Source: CBDANW01 sp965197825 (GTDB lineage Bacteria > Acidobacteriota > Vicinamibacteria > Marinacidobacterales > DATDRI01). Taken from it: a stretch of 64,000 nt of DNA. The notes below the pieces were generated by a model, which was given only the letters and a program-made list of their open reading frames with translations, had not been told where the DNA came from and did not search any database. The stretch is taken from contig CBDANW010000003.1 of NCBI GenBank assembly GCA_965197825.1, positions 806,001-870,000 on the forward strand, given 5' to 3'. Of this stretch, positions 11,004 through 19,809 are shown one piece after another. The position numbers and the translations under genes were made by a program. Within the stretch, counting starts at the first letter, position 1; each line of letters opens with the position of its first letter.

Positions 11004-11881
11004 CGTTCCGACTCCGCGGGAGACTTCGCCAAAAGGGCGGCCCATTCGCCGGCGGTGTGGTAACGAACGAGTCTCATGGGGCGCGGCAACCCTTCTAGCA
11101 TGGACACGAGCTCTTCGACGTCCTCGACGGTGATTCCGGAGAGAATCATATAGCCCTCCGGTTCGAGCCAGTCGGAAAGTCTCGAGATCTCGCGGTCCAA
11201 AAGCGGCCGGTGCAGGTTGGCGACCAGCAGACCGGCCGGAGCCTGTGCCGCGTTCTCGAGGTCGGAGCTCACGACGTCCACGCGACTATCCAGCCGATTC
11301 CGCTTGGTGTTTTCACGCGCGCACGCCGCCGCATCGGGATCGATCTCGATGGCGACGACCGGCCGGCACCCGAGCGATGCAGCCGCCATAGCCAGGATGC
11401 CTGTTCCGGTGCCGACGTCGATGGCGGCGATCTCGGAACCCGCGTAGCGTTCTAAGAGCTCCACGCAAAGCCTGGTAGTATCGTGACGACCCGTTCCGAA
11501 CGCTTGCTCGGGATCGATCCTCAAGACGATGCGGTTCGTCTCGGCGGCATGGGGAGGTGTCTCCCATGATGGGGACACGAAGAAGCGCTCGCCGAGGGCG
11601 TACCCACTCATGTCCTTCCGTGAGAGAGCTACCCAGTCTTGCTCGGGGATCATCTCGATCGGTCCGATGCGAAGCTTGGAGAACTCACGGGCCAACTTGT
11701 CGGCCAAGCCGCCCAGATTGGTCCCGCGGGGAAAGTAAGCGCGTTGCCGCGAGGCGTCGTCGAGGGTTTCGATACCCAGGCAGCCTTCTTCGAAGAGATC
11801 GCCGATCACGGCGTCGATCGCTTCAGTCGTTCCGTTTATGAGGAGACTAGGGTAGCTCCGTTTGGGATCAGGGAAGGACAC
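11000..11881 (-). CDS. prmA: ribosomal protein L11 methyltransferase
   Basis: This 293-residue SAM-dependent enzyme methylates ribosomal protein L11. The glycine-rich SAM motif is AIDVGTGTGILAMAAASLG and the acidic residue for the SAM ribose follows in VVAIEIDPDAAACAREN. The catalytic-face motif appears as LLVANLHRPLL (usually NIL), and a conserved FGTGRHDTTRLCVELLE block precedes motif I. The start is GTG 11881, 12 bases after the dnaJ stop, inside a solo end of the palindromic repeat family. Gene order dnaJ-prmA-rsmE is common. Confidence 0.93.
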   Translation of the reverse strand: MSFPDPKRSYPSLLINGTTEAIDAVIGDLFEEGCLGIETLDDASRQRAYFPRGTNLGGLADKLAREFSKLRIGPIEMIPEQDWVALSRKDMSGYALGERFFVSPSWETPPHAAETNRIVLRIDPEQAFGTGRHDTTRLCVELLERYAGSEIAAIDVGTGTGILAMAAASLGCRPVVAIEIDPDAAACARENTKRNRLDSRVDVVSSDLENAAQAPAGLLVANLHRPLLDREISRLSDWLEPEGYMILSGITVEDVEELVSMLEGLPRPMRLVRYHTAGEWAALLAKSPAESER

Positions 11882-11897
11882 TGATACAGGGCGCTAG
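11880..11897. repeat. solo end of the palindromic repeat family
   Basis: ACTGATACAGGGCGCTAG matches the terminal motif of repeat A (2299-2315) with one substitution in the last bases. It lies in the dnaJ-prmA junction and contains the dnaJ TAG stop (11894-11896). No second end or body is nearby, so it is either a remnant or a coincidental short match. Confidence 0.5.
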
Positions 11898-13036
11898 GAG
11901 CCGAACAGCCTTCCGAGGAAGCCCCTGTCTTTCTCGTCGCCTTCCGCGGTATCCTTCGGAGTGGGAGTCAGCTCTCCTAGCTGATCGAGGAGCTGACGCT
12001 GCTCTTTGGTCAGCTCGGTCGGTGTGAGAATGCGAACCGCGACTAACTGGTTTCCACGACCGTGCCCGCGAAGCCGGGAGACTCCCTTTTCCTTGAGCTT
12101 GAAGATCGTTCCCGTCTGAGTGCCTTCCGGAACGGAGAGACGCTCTTTTCCGTTGATGGTAGGCACTTCGATCTCCGCCCCGAGTGCCGCTTGCGCAAAC
12201 GTAATGGGGACTTCGCAGTAAATGTCGTCGTCGCAGCGACCGAAAAAAGGATGCTCCTCGACTTCGAGGAACACGTAGAGATCTCCGGCGGGGCCGCCCC
12301 GCGTGCCCGGCTCGCCTTCTCCCGCAAGGCGCAGGCGCGAGCCGGAATCCACCCCAGCGGGTATCTTGATGGAGAGTTCCCGGTCTCTCTGTACCTGTCC
12401 CACCCCCGAACACTCCTTGCAAGGATTCGGGATGATCTGTCCGGTTCCATGGCAGCGGCCGCACGAGCGGGAGACCACCAGAAAACCCTGCTGGTAACGA
12501 ATGTTTCCTCGACCGTCGCAGGTCGTGCAGGCGGTCTTCCCGGTGCCCGGAGCGGCGCCCGAGCCCACGCATTCGGGACAGTTTTCCGCGCTGGGGATCC
12601 GGATCCGTGTTTCCGCTCCTTTGATCGCTTCCTCGAAAGTGATTTGCAAATCGTAACGGAAATCCGAGCCTCGTCGGGCCGAGCTCCGCGATCGGCGGCC
12701 GCCTCCGAACAAGTCGCCGAAGCCGAAGAGGTCTTCGAAGATACTGCCGCCGAAGATATCGGAAAATTCGCGAAAGATGTCTTGATTGATGGAGGGGCCG
12801 CCTTTGAGGCCGGCGTGGCCGTATTGATCGTAGAGGGCTCTCTTGTCGGGGTCGCCGAGGACGCCGTAGGCTGCCGCTGCTTCCTTGAAGGCCTCTTCGG
12901 CCGCCTTGTCCCCCGGGTTCTTGTCGGGGTGCAGCTTGACCGCCAGCTTTCGGTAGGCGCTCTTGATGTCTTGCTGGCTCGCGGACCTTCCGACTCCCAG
13001 TACTTCGTAATAATCCCGCTGACTTACGCTAACCAA
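11894..13036 (-). CDS. dnaJ: chaperone DnaJ
   Basis: This is a 380-residue co-chaperone that stimulates DnaK ATPase. The J domain (residues 5-70) carries HPD in KLHPDKNPGDK. A Gly/Phe-rich linker follows (GDLFGGGRRSRS). Four CxxCxGxG zinc motifs come next: CPECVGSG, CTTCDGRG, CGRCHGTG and CKECSGVG. The C-terminal substrate-binding domain is complete (LSVPEGTQTGTIFKLKEKGV). The gene lies downstream of dnaK with palindromic repeat B in between. Expression should follow the HrcA-controlled operon, unless that repeat terminates or attenuates transcription. Confidence 0.97.
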   Translation of the reverse strand: MVSVSQRDYYEVLGVGRSASQQDIKSAYRKLAVKLHPDKNPGDKAAEEAFKEAAAAYGVLGDPDKRALYDQYGHAGLKGGPSINQDIFREFSDIFGGSIFEDLFGFGDLFGGGRRSRSSARRGSDFRYDLQITFEEAIKGAETRIRIPSAENCPECVGSGAAPGTGKTACTTCDGRGNIRYQQGFLVVSRSCGRCHGTGQIIPNPCKECSGVGQVQRDRELSIKIPAGVDSGSRLRLAGEGEPGTRGGPAGDLYVFLEVEEHPFFGRCDDDIYCEVPITFAQAALGAEIEVPTINGKERLSVPEGTQTGTIFKLKEKGVSRLRGHGRGNQLVAVRILTPTELTKEQRQLLDQLGELTPTPKDTAEGDEKDRGFLGRLFGS

Positions 13037-13072
13037 TCACATTCTCCGCGCGCGAGGCGTGAAATATAATGA

Positions 13073-13237
13073 CTTAGGGCCCGGGCAAGAATAACTACCT
13101 ATTCTTGGACGCCGATACATCCCGTCTGGCTGCGTTGCTCGTCGGTCATATATCCAGATATTATTCACTTCTCGCGCCTTGCCAGACGGGCGCCTCGACG
13201 CCCAAGAATGGGCATTTATTCTTACCCGGACCCTTAG
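13073..13237. repeat. palindromic intergenic repeat, copy B
   Basis: A 165-base segment between dnaK and dnaJ forms a long imperfect hairpin. The left arm (CTTAGGGCCCGGGCAAGAAT from 13073) pairs with the right arm ending at 13237, and similarity extends about 55 bases to the pair GTCTGGC / GCCAGAC. The core (GCTGCGTTGCTCGTCGGT, ATATCCAGATAT, GCGCCTTGC) is shared with copies A and C, while the outer ends differ. The right terminus supplies the dnaK TAA stop at 13234-13236. Confidence 0.8.
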
Positions 13238-15033
13238 CCCCGCAACAGCGCCTGTTGCAATGCTTCGGCTGTGGACTCCAACTTGGTCAGAGCACCCTGA
13301 AGCTCCTCGAGGTTTCCATCCTTGTGCTGTTCCGCATCCGCCAGCGCGTCACTTTCCTGGGATTTTTCCTCTTCGGTTAGCTTTTCCGCGAGGGCGTCGA
13401 AGCTCTTTTGCGTGCTTTCGATCAGGCCTTGCAGCTGGCCCGCGATATGGTCGCGATCCTGTTCCGTCTTCTCGTCTTTCTTGTGCGTCTCGGTGTCTTC
13501 GCGGAGGCGGCTGACCTCGGCCTCCGTGAGACCACTGCCGGCTCGCGTTACGATGTTCTGGCGCCTGCCGGTGGCTTGGTCGAGCGCGGTGACCTGCACG
13601 ATCCCGTTCACGTCGATCTCGAAAGTCACTTCGATCTGCGGCACGCCTTTGGGTGCCGGGGCGATATCGGTGAGCTGAAACTTGCCGAGTGGCGTGTTGT
13701 AGGCGGCCTGCTCGTTCTCACCCTGAAGGACGTGGACCTCGACCTTCGTCTGATTGTCGGTGACGGTGGTGAAGATCCGGCTCTTCTTGGTGGGGATGGT
13801 CGCCTGTCGATCGATGAGCGCGGTAAACGTGCCGTCCTTCGTCTCGATGCCCAGCGTGTGCGGCGTGACGTCGAGCAGAACCAGATCGGTGACCTCACCG
13901 GAGAGGATGCCGGTCTGGATGGCAGCGCCGATCGAAACGATCTCGTCGGGATTGACGCTCCGGTTGGGCTCTCGTCCGAACACTTTACGGACGATTTCGA
14001 TGACCTCGGGGGTGCGCGTCTGCCCGCCCACAACGATGATGTCTTCGATCTCTTTCGCGGCGACGCCAGCATCCTTTATCGCCTGCATGCATGGGGCCTC
14101 GGTTCGTTCGAGCAGCGGATGGATCATCTCCTCGAACTTGCTCCGCTGCAGCACGGTGTTGAGATGCTTGGGGCCGGACTGATTGGCGGAGATGAAGGGG
14201 AGGACGATCTCGGCCTGGGTCGACGTGGAGAGCTCGCATTTGGCCTTCTCGGCGGCTTCCTTCAAACGCTGGAGGGCCATGCGATCGCCGGTCAAGTCGA
14301 TCTCCGTCTCCTTTTTGAACTCCTCCACGAGCCAATTGATGATGAGCTGATCGAAGTCCTCGCCGCCGAGGTAAGTGTCACCCCCGGTCGAGAGCACCTG
14401 ATAGAGCCCGTCTTGCAGTTCCAGGATGGAGATATCGAATGTTCCACCACCGAGATCGTAGACCGCCACCCGGGAGGCTTGCTTGTGTTGCGCGCCGTAG
14501 GCGAGCGCCGCAGCGGTCGGCTCGTTCAAGATGCGAAGAACCTTCAGTCCGGCGATGGCACCCGCGTCCTTCGTGGCTTGGCGCTGAGCGTCGTTGAAGT
14601 ACGCCGGGGCGGTGATGATGGCGTCTTCGACTGGCTCACCGAGATAGTTTTCGGCGGCGGCCTTTAGCTTCTGAAGCACGATGGCCGAGATCTCGGGAGG
14701 ACTGTATACCTTGTTCTCGACCTTGATGTGGGCGTCTCCGTTGCTGGCCTCGACCATTTCATAAAGAAGCACCGACCTGGCGCCTTCGATCTCCTTAGAG
14801 TCGAAGCGTCGGCCGATAAGCCTCTTGACACCGTGAACGGTGTTCTGAAGGTTCGTTAGGGCCTGGCGCTTGGCTATCTGGCCCACCAGGCGCTCGCCCT
14901 TGTTTGTAAACGCAACGATGGACGGCGTCGTGCGGGCTCCTTCCTGATTGGGTATGACCTGCGCCGTACCGCCTTCCATCACCACGATGCACGAGTTCGT
15001 CGTGCCAAGATCGATTCCCACGACCTTACTCAA
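13234..15033 (-). CDS. dnaK: chaperone DnaK (Hsp70), C-terminal tail shortened
   Basis: This Hsp70 ATPase folds nascent and damaged proteins with DnaJ and GrpE. The nucleotide-binding domain is complete: GIDLGTTNSC, YDLGGGTFDISI, NEPTAAALAYG and VVGGQTRTPEV. The substrate domain follows (DVTPHTLGIETKDG). The protein is 599 residues, about 35-40 shorter than typical DnaK. It ends at LESTAEALQQALLRG, within the helical lid, and lacks the disordered tail. The stop lies inside palindromic repeat B, so that insertion probably removed the tail. Regulation is likely through HrcA at the upstream CIRCE. Confidence 0.95.
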   Translation of the reverse strand: MSKVVGIDLGTTNSCIVVMEGGTAQVIPNQEGARTTPSIVAFTNKGERLVGQIAKRQALTNLQNTVHGVKRLIGRRFDSKEIEGARSVLLYEMVEASNGDAHIKVENKVYSPPEISAIVLQKLKAAAENYLGEPVEDAIITAPAYFNDAQRQATKDAGAIAGLKVLRILNEPTAAALAYGAQHKQASRVAVYDLGGGTFDISILELQDGLYQVLSTGGDTYLGGEDFDQLIINWLVEEFKKETEIDLTGDRMALQRLKEAAEKAKCELSTSTQAEIVLPFISANQSGPKHLNTVLQRSKFEEMIHPLLERTEAPCMQAIKDAGVAAKEIEDIIVVGGQTRTPEVIEIVRKVFGREPNRSVNPDEIVSIGAAIQTGILSGEVTDLVLLDVTPHTLGIETKDGTFTALIDRQATIPTKKSRIFTTVTDNQTKVEVHVLQGENEQAAYNTPLGKFQLTDIAPAPKGVPQIEVTFEIDVNGIVQVTALDQATGRRQNIVTRAGSGLTEAEVSRLREDTETHKKDEKTEQDRDHIAGQLQGLIESTQKSFDALAEKLTEEEKSQESDALADAEQHKDGNLEELQGALTKLESTAEALQQALLRG

Positions 15034-15059
15034 TGCTCTTACTCCCTTCTAGCCAGTGA

Positions 15060-15755
15060 CTAGGCATCCGAGTTGGGGTGATCCGCCGCACCCACTTCTC
15101 CCGCCGATTGGGACTCCTCATCCGATTCGCCGAGCGAAGGATTGTGTCCTACTCTCACCATAGCTGGCCTCAACAAACGGTCCTTGAGGAAGTAGCCCTT
15201 TTGGAGCACTTCGAGGACCTCGCCTTCCCGGTGGTCGGACGAGTCGACTCGAGCCACCGCTTCGTGAACGTGCGGGTCGAAATCTTCGCCGAGCGCATCA
15301 ACTTGACGAAGCCCCGCCTTCTTCAAAGTCTCATGAAATTGCCGATATATGATTTTGACGCCCTCCCGGATCTGCTCCTGAGAGCCGCCGCCCGAAGACT
15401 CGAGCGCGCGCTCGAGGTTATCAAGCACCGGCAGAATCTCCAAGACCAGCTCAGAGGTCGCATAGGCCACGAACTCCGTCTGCTCGCGCTCGATCCGCTT
15501 TCGATAATTATCGAACTCGGCCTGTTTTCGGCGGAGCAGATCCTGAACTTGTTCCAGCTCGGACCGGAGCGCTTCGGCTTCGCTTGGCTCGCTGTCCCCG
15601 GCGAGGGCGACGCCGGTTTCTTCCTCAGGCTCGGCCGGAACCGCCTCTAGCCCATGCTCTTCGCTAACTGCCTCTGCCTCCTCGGTGTCGACCGAGTTAG
15701 GCGAGTTGGGCGAGTTCGGTTCGTCCGAAAGACGTGGGGGCTTCTTGCTCTTTCT
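15060..15755 (-). CDS. grpE: nucleotide exchange factor GrpE (start uncertain)
   Basis: GrpE releases ADP from DnaK. The coiled-coil block LLRRKQAEFDNYRKRIEREQ is followed by the conserved ELVLEILPVLDNLERAL and then KGYFLKDRLLRPAMVRVG. A GTG at 15470 would cut off the coiled coil and is unlikely to be the true start. The frame stays open to 15755 (in-frame TGA at 15756-15758) but contains no ATG, GTG or TTG before the coiled coil. Another frame offers a better opening (LRKSKKPPRLSDE after an AGGAGAG-like site near 15765), so a one-base frameshift near 15720 is possible. Three 9-base repeats (CGAGTTNGG, about 15691-15719) lie exactly there. Confidence 0.85.
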   Translation of the reverse strand, partial: RKSKKPPRLSDEPNSPNSPNSVDTEEAEAVSEEHGLEAVPAEPEEETGVALAGDSEPSEAEALRSELEQVQDLLRRKQAEFDNYRKRIEREQTEFVAYATSELVLEILPVLDNLERALESSGGGSQEQIREGVKIIYRQFHETLKKAGLRQVDALGEDFDPHVHEAVARVDSSDHREGEVLEVLQKGYFLKDRLLRPAMVRVGHNPSLGESDEESQSAGEVGAADHPNSDA

Positions 15756-15788
15756 CAGTAGCTCTCTCCTCTAGATGTTTGGTGCACG

Positions 15789-16862
15789 CTACACGTCACG
15801 TGGCCGGACGGCCGCCTGACTAATCGTGTCCGACAACGAGCTGGCGATGTAGTCGACGACCGAGATGAACTTGGCGTATTCCATGCGCGTTGGCCCCATG
15901 ATGCCGATCGAGCCCAGCTCTCGATCCAGAAACCGGTAGCTCGCCGCGATGACCGACATCCCTTCCAAATCGGGAACCCTTGCTTCGGAGCCGATGACGA
16001 TCTGCAGGCCGCTGCCTTCCAGACATGCGTTGAGGATCTCCAAGAGCCGGTTCTTCTCCTCGAGCGTGGTGAAGAGTTGCTGCACTCGTTGGATGTTGCT
16101 GCTGAACTCCGGCTTGCTCAGCATTCTGGAAGTGCCCTCCAGGTAGAGGCTCGACGAGGTGGTGTTCTCGGCGAAGGCCGCCTGGCCCAAGGTCAGGGCG
16201 CTTTTCACGACGTGGTCATAGAGATCTCTTTCCTCTCGCAATCTCAGCAGCAACGTTTCCCTTGCTTCAGCGAGCGTGAATCCCCGGAACTGAGCGTTGA
16301 GATACCGAGCGTAGCGCTCCAGCTCGTCGCCCAGGAAATCTTCGGCCAAATTGATCACGCGATTGACGACTTGGCCGGTCTCCGAGACCAAGACGACCAG
16401 GACGCGGCGCGGCGCGAGCTTCACGAAATCGATTTGCTTCAAAGTGCTCTGTTGGATGTCCGGGCTGGTGACGAAACTTACCATATCGGTCATGCTGGCT
16501 AGCAGATGGGAGGTCTCCTGCAGAAGATTGGACACATCCCCCCCGGATTGCTTTAGGCTGCCCGAGACCATCTCTCGCTCGGCGGGCGACAAACCGCTAC
16601 CGCTCATCACCGTGCTCACGTAGAAACGGTACCCTTTGTCCGTGGGGACGCGTCCCGCGGACGTGTGGGGCTGAAAGAGGTAGCCCAGCTCTTCGAGGTC
16701 CGCCATGATGTTGCGGATCGTAGCAGGGGAGAGGTCCTGGTCATTCAGCTTGGCAAGCGTACGGGAGCCCACCGGATCGCCGAAGGCGATGAACGTTCTC
16801 ACCGCCTGGCGGAGAATATCTTGGGTGCGAGAATCCAAGTCCAAAGGCTTCATCCGTTCCAT
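15789..16862 (-). CDS. hrcA: heat-inducible transcription repressor HrcA
   Basis: HrcA is a 357-residue dimeric repressor that binds CIRCE operators and is released on heat stress. The N-terminal winged helix is clear (DPVGSRTLAKLNDQDLSPATIRNIMADLEELGYL, read here in separate parts, with the conserved HTSAGRVPTDKGYRFYV next). The GAF-like core and C-terminal IGIMGPTRMEYAKFISVVDYIA block are intact. A perfect CIRCE lies 30 bases upstream, so the operon hrcA-grpE-dnaK-dnaJ-prmA-rsmE should be autoregulated. The stop is TAG. Confidence 0.96.
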   Translation of the reverse strand: MERMKPLDLDSRTQDILRQAVRTFIAFGDPVGSRTLAKLNDQDLSPATIRNIMADLEELGYLFQPHTSAGRVPTDKGYRFYVSTVMSGSGLSPAEREMVSGSLKQSGGDVSNLLQETSHLLASMTDMVSFVTSPDIQQSTLKQIDFVKLAPRRVLVVLVSETGQVVNRVINLAEDFLGDELERYARYLNAQFRGFTLAEARETLLLRLREERDLYDHVVKSALTLGQAAFAENTTSSSLYLEGTSRMLSKPEFSSNIQRVQQLFTTLEEKNRLLEILNACLEGSGLQIVIGSEARVPDLEGMSVIAASYRFLDRELGSIGIMGPTRMEYAKFISVVDYIASSLSDTISQAAVRPRDV

Positions 16863-16892
16863 GGGAAAGCTATCGAGAACCTTTCCGAGATT

Positions 16893-16919
16893 TTAGCACT
16901 CTCGCATTAAGAGTGCTAA
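16893..16919. promoter_or_regulatory. CIRCE operator (perfect)
   Basis: TTAGCACTC (16893-16901), a 9-base spacer, then GAGTGCTAA (16911-16919). This equals the HrcA-binding CIRCE consensus exactly. It lies between the promoter and hrcA and covers the predicted transcription start. Confidence 0.97.
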
Positions 16920-16924
16920 GTCCT

Positions 16925-16953
16925 TTATTAGCAGATATCTCGCAAGTTGTCAA
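16925..16953 (-). promoter_or_regulatory. sigma70-type promoter of the hrcA-dnaK operon
   Basis: On the minus strand TTGACA (16953-16948) is separated by 17 bases from TAATAA (16930-16925). The start of transcription would fall at the edge of CIRCE, which is the normal arrangement for HrcA repression. Confidence 0.8.
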
Positions 16954-17066
16954 GAAAACCGTCACAGGCGAGCGACGCCAGACGGATCGAGAGCCTTTAT
17001 TTGAAATCCTGGGATACCTCACCAGAATATCACAGGATGTACCAGCCGAGAAAGTCTCTCCTCCGC

Positions 17067-17885
17067 CTATCGAATCGATGCGGCAACCGGTCTCCGTAAA
17101 ACGTTCCACTCCGGCGAGGCGTACTTCTCCTCGGCCAGCGCCGTGGCCATCTTCATCTCGGGGGGCAGCAGTTCGTCTTCGGACGCGGGCTCGCCCAGGG
17201 TTCTCTCGAACTCGGAAGCCAGGAGCTGCATCAGCTGAGACGTTGTGAGTCGCTTCCCTGAAAGCTCGACGACTCCAACGGCTTCGGTCATCGCGGCCGC
17301 ATCTTGGCCCAATACCTTCGACCACAGCGCGCAATCGAGCTCCATGAGCACCGATCCATGTTGCACGAACCCGCGCCGGCTCCACTTCTGGGCAGCGCCG
17401 ACCAGCTTGCGGCCACCCGAGGTAATCTCGTGGCGCGTGGGTACGGTAAAGCAGGGCAGTGCATCATCGAGCGTTTGGTCGGCCTTGTCGGTTTGCGAAG
17501 GAGCGCGGTCGACGGGAATGCCGTTCCTTTCGAAAGCTCGGCGCAAGACGTCGCTCACCCACAGATAGACCTCGCGAACCGAGAGTCCGCGAAAAGGTTC
17601 CTCGGTGCCTGCCGCCACGCAGTAGGTGAGCTCCCGATCGTGCAGCACCGCTCGGCCTCCGGTGAGTCGGCGCACCGTGTCGACACGAAGTCGGCGGCAT
17701 GCATCGAGGTCGCACGTCTTCGAGAGCTCCTGACGGAAACCGATGGACAATGTGGGCCGGGACCAACCGTAGAGACGAACCGTCGGTGGAGCGAGTTCCT
17801 CCACAGCGGAGTGGAAAAGTGCTTCATCGACGGCCATGTTCCAGGCCCCGGCTCCAGGACGATGGAGCAAGAGTCGCCAGCGCAT
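17067..17885 (-). CDS. lipM: octanoyltransferase LipM-like (lipoate ligase fold)
   Basis: This 272-residue protein is of the lipoate/biotin ligase fold and attaches octanoyl groups to lipoyl domains. The N-terminal AWNMAVDEAL block is followed by RLYGWSRPTLSIGFRQ and the RRLTGGRAVLHDRELTYCV motif. DALPCFTVPTRHEITSGGRK follows, then LVGAAQKWSRRGFVQHGSVL. The Cys in PCF sits where LipM enzymes have their nucleophile, which favours LipM over LplA or LipB. It is minus strand, upstream of the hrcA promoter region. A gap of 150 bases separates them. Confidence 0.8.
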   Translation of the reverse strand: MRWRLLLHRPGAGAWNMAVDEALFHSAVEELAPPTVRLYGWSRPTLSIGFRQELSKTCDLDACRRLRVDTVRRLTGGRAVLHDRELTYCVAAGTEEPFRGLSVREVYLWVSDVLRRAFERNGIPVDRAPSQTDKADQTLDDALPCFTVPTRHEITSGGRKLVGAAQKWSRRGFVQHGSVLMELDCALWSKVLGQDAAAMTEAVGVVELSGKRLTTSQLMQLLASEFERTLGEPASEDELLPPEMKMATALAEEKYASPEWNVLRRPVAASIR

Positions 17886-17918
17886 GTGGCTAGTTCGACG
17901 CAGCTTTGAGGAAGAGTT

Positions 17919-19031
17919 TCAAAGCAAAGCGGTCAGGGGAGTGTAGTGTCGATTCTGAGATGCCGCGACCGGATGGCAAGTCACCTTTCCCTGGTAAATG
18001 TTCACGCCCCGGTAGAGCGCGGAGTCCGTTTCCACCGCGGTGCCGAACCCGTCTTGGGCGATTCGGAGGGCGTAGGGAAGCGTGACGTTGGTCAAGGCAA
18101 ACGTCGATGTGCGAGGCACTGCCCCCGGCATGTTCGCGACGCAGTAGTGGACGACGCCGTCGACCACGTAAGTCGGGTCGCTATGCGTAGTGGGGCGCGT
18201 CGTTTCGATACACCCCCCCTGATCCACGGCGACATCGACGATGACCGAGCCCCGTTTCATCCGCTTCACCATCTCACGACTGACCAGCTTCGGGGCGGAC
18301 GCTCCTGGTACCAACACCGCTCCGATCAGAAGATCCGCCTTGCGCACGGACTCCAGAATCGTGAGTGGGTTGGACATGAGCGTCGTGATCAGGCTCGCGA
18401 AGAGGTCGTCCAGATACTGCATCTTGGAATGACTCTTCTCGATCACCGTGACACGTGCTCCCATCCCCACCGCCATCTTTGCAGCGTTGACCCCGACGAT
18501 CCCGCCTCCAATGATCACAACTTCTGCCGGCGCCACTCCCGGCACACCGCCCAGGAGCACACCCGCGCCGCCTTCGTTCTTCTCGAGGTAATGGGCGCCT
18601 TCCTGAATCGCCATGCGGCCGGCGACCTCGCTCATCGGCGTGAGCAGCGGCAGGACTCCGTCCTCGGTGGCGATGGTCTCGTACGCAACGCCGGTCACTT
18701 TGCGTTTCAGAAGCGCCTCGGTCAGCTTGGGTAGCGGCGCGAGGTGCAAATAGGTGAAGAGAATTTGGCCGTCGCGAAGCTTGGGGACCTCGGATTCCGA
18801 GGGTTCCTTGACTTTGACGACCATGTCAGCTTTTGCGTAGACGCCGTCGGCGGAAGGGACGATGCGTGCTCCCGCGGCTTCGTACTCTTCGTTGGCGATG
18901 CCGCTTCCTTCGCCGGCGCGGTCCTCCACCAGCACTTCGTGTCCGGCTTCGTGGAGCGTTCTAACACCTCCCGGCACGAGGCCGACCCGATACTCGTTGT
19001 CTTTCAGCTCTCTTACTGTTCCGACTCGCAT
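17919..19031 (-). CDS. ald: alanine dehydrogenase
   Basis: This 370-residue NAD-dependent enzyme interconverts L-alanine and pyruvate plus ammonia. The N-terminal block (VGTVRELKDNEYRVGLVPGG) and the signature VVKVKEPSESE are typical. The NAD fold is marked by VVIIGGGIVGVNAAKMAVGMGA and the acidic residue in VTVIEKS. The downstream DVAVDQGGCIETTRPTTH block carries the substrate-side residues, and CVANMPGAVPRTST is conserved. The length is normal. The start is ATG 19031 and it lies between lipM and bactofilin on the same strand. Confidence 0.96.
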   Translation of the reverse strand: MRVGTVRELKDNEYRVGLVPGGVRTLHEAGHEVLVEDRAGEGSGIANEEYEAAGARIVPSADGVYAKADMVVKVKEPSESEVPKLRDGQILFTYLHLAPLPKLTEALLKRKVTGVAYETIATEDGVLPLLTPMSEVAGRMAIQEGAHYLEKNEGGAGVLLGGVPGVAPAEVVIIGGGIVGVNAAKMAVGMGARVTVIEKSHSKMQYLDDLFASLITTLMSNPLTILESVRKADLLIGAVLVPGASAPKLVSREMVKRMKRGSVIVDVAVDQGGCIETTRPTTHSDPTYVVDGVVHYCVANMPGAVPRTSTFALTNVTLPYALRIAQDGFGTAVETDSALYRGVNIYQGKVTCHPVAASQNRHYTPLTALL

Positions 19032-19072
19032 CTCTTTTTTAGGTTACGCCCGCGTCGGGGTGGTTGGGTTGC

Positions 19073-19585
19073 TCAGTTTGGTCCAAGCTTTGGTCCAAGT
19101 TTATCGGGCACGCCGGTCGACGGTTGGGTCTTCCCGGTGGGCGACGGTTCCGCCGAGCGCTTCTCTTTCGGTTGTAGGTCCTTGTCCGTCATGTTGCTTG
19201 AGCCGCGGAAAACCGCTCCTTCGGCGACCGCGATGAGTGGTGCGCGGAGATTGCCCATGACCCTCCCGGTACTGGTGATCTCCACACGGTTCTTGGCGGT
19301 ACAGTTACCTTCCAGCTGGCCTCGGATGGAGACGTTCTCCGCTTCGATCTCGGCCTTCACTCGACCGGACTCGCCGATCACGACCAGGCCGGTACTCTTG
19401 ATTTTGCCCTCGACGCGCCCTTCGATCTGGATGACATCGGGGGTCGTGATCTCGCCGGAGATGAGAGTCTCCGGGCCGATCAAAGTATTCGGCGCCGGTG
19501 TCGACGCATCGGAGGATGAGCCGCTCCGTTGAGCAAGAGAAGCTGAATTGGGTCTATTGGGTTCGGGTTTGCCAAACAGTCCCAC
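19073..19585 (-). CDS. bactofilin family cytoskeletal protein
   Basis: This 170-residue protein contains the bactofilin (DUF583) right-handed beta-helix. Successive strands are visible from about residue 35 to 125: TLIGPETLISGEITTPDVIQ, EGRVEGKIKSTGLVVIGESG, RVKAEIEAENVSIRGQLEG and NRVEITSTGRVMGNL. The flanking termini are Pro/Ser-rich and disordered, as in other bactofilins. The family assembles into filaments that position cell-wall or polar structures. It may be linked with cell-shape functions, but its immediate neighbours (alanine dehydrogenase, tRNA-Gly) do not define the role. Confidence 0.93.
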   Translation of the reverse strand: MGLFGKPEPNRPNSASLAQRSGSSSDASTPAPNTLIGPETLISGEITTPDVIQIEGRVEGKIKSTGLVVIGESGRVKAEIEAENVSIRGQLEGNCTAKNRVEITSTGRVMGNLRAPLIAVAEGAVFRGSSNMTDKDLQPKEKRSAEPSPTGKTQPSTGVPDKLGPKLGPN

Positions 19586-19648
19586 TACACCTCCCTCGAG
19601 CTCGATCGCAGGCTGAGGTGATCCTCACAAACGGGCTCTTTCTGATTT

Positions 19649-19724
19649 TGGAGCGGGCGACGGGGTTCGAACCCGCGACCCCAAGCTTGGGAAGCTTGTA
19701 CTCTACCAACTGAGCTACGCCCGC
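19649..19724 (-). tRNA. tRNA-Gly (anticodon CCC)
   Basis: Read on the minus strand, the acceptor arms GCGGGCG (from 19724) and CGCCCGC pair perfectly. The D arm has AGCTCAGTTGGTAGAGT, the anticodon stem-loop CAAGC TTCCCAA GCTTG gives anticodon CCC, and the T arm is GCGGG TTCGAAC CCCGT. The discriminator is U73, as in bacterial tRNA-Gly, and CCA is encoded (19651-19649). The total is 76 bases. Confidence 0.97.
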
Positions 19725-19809
19725 CAACTTAGAATGCGAGTATAGCCGCGCCGGAATAGAGGTGTCAAAACAAACCCGCGCCACGCCAATTCGTTGATTT
19801 GGGATGGGC

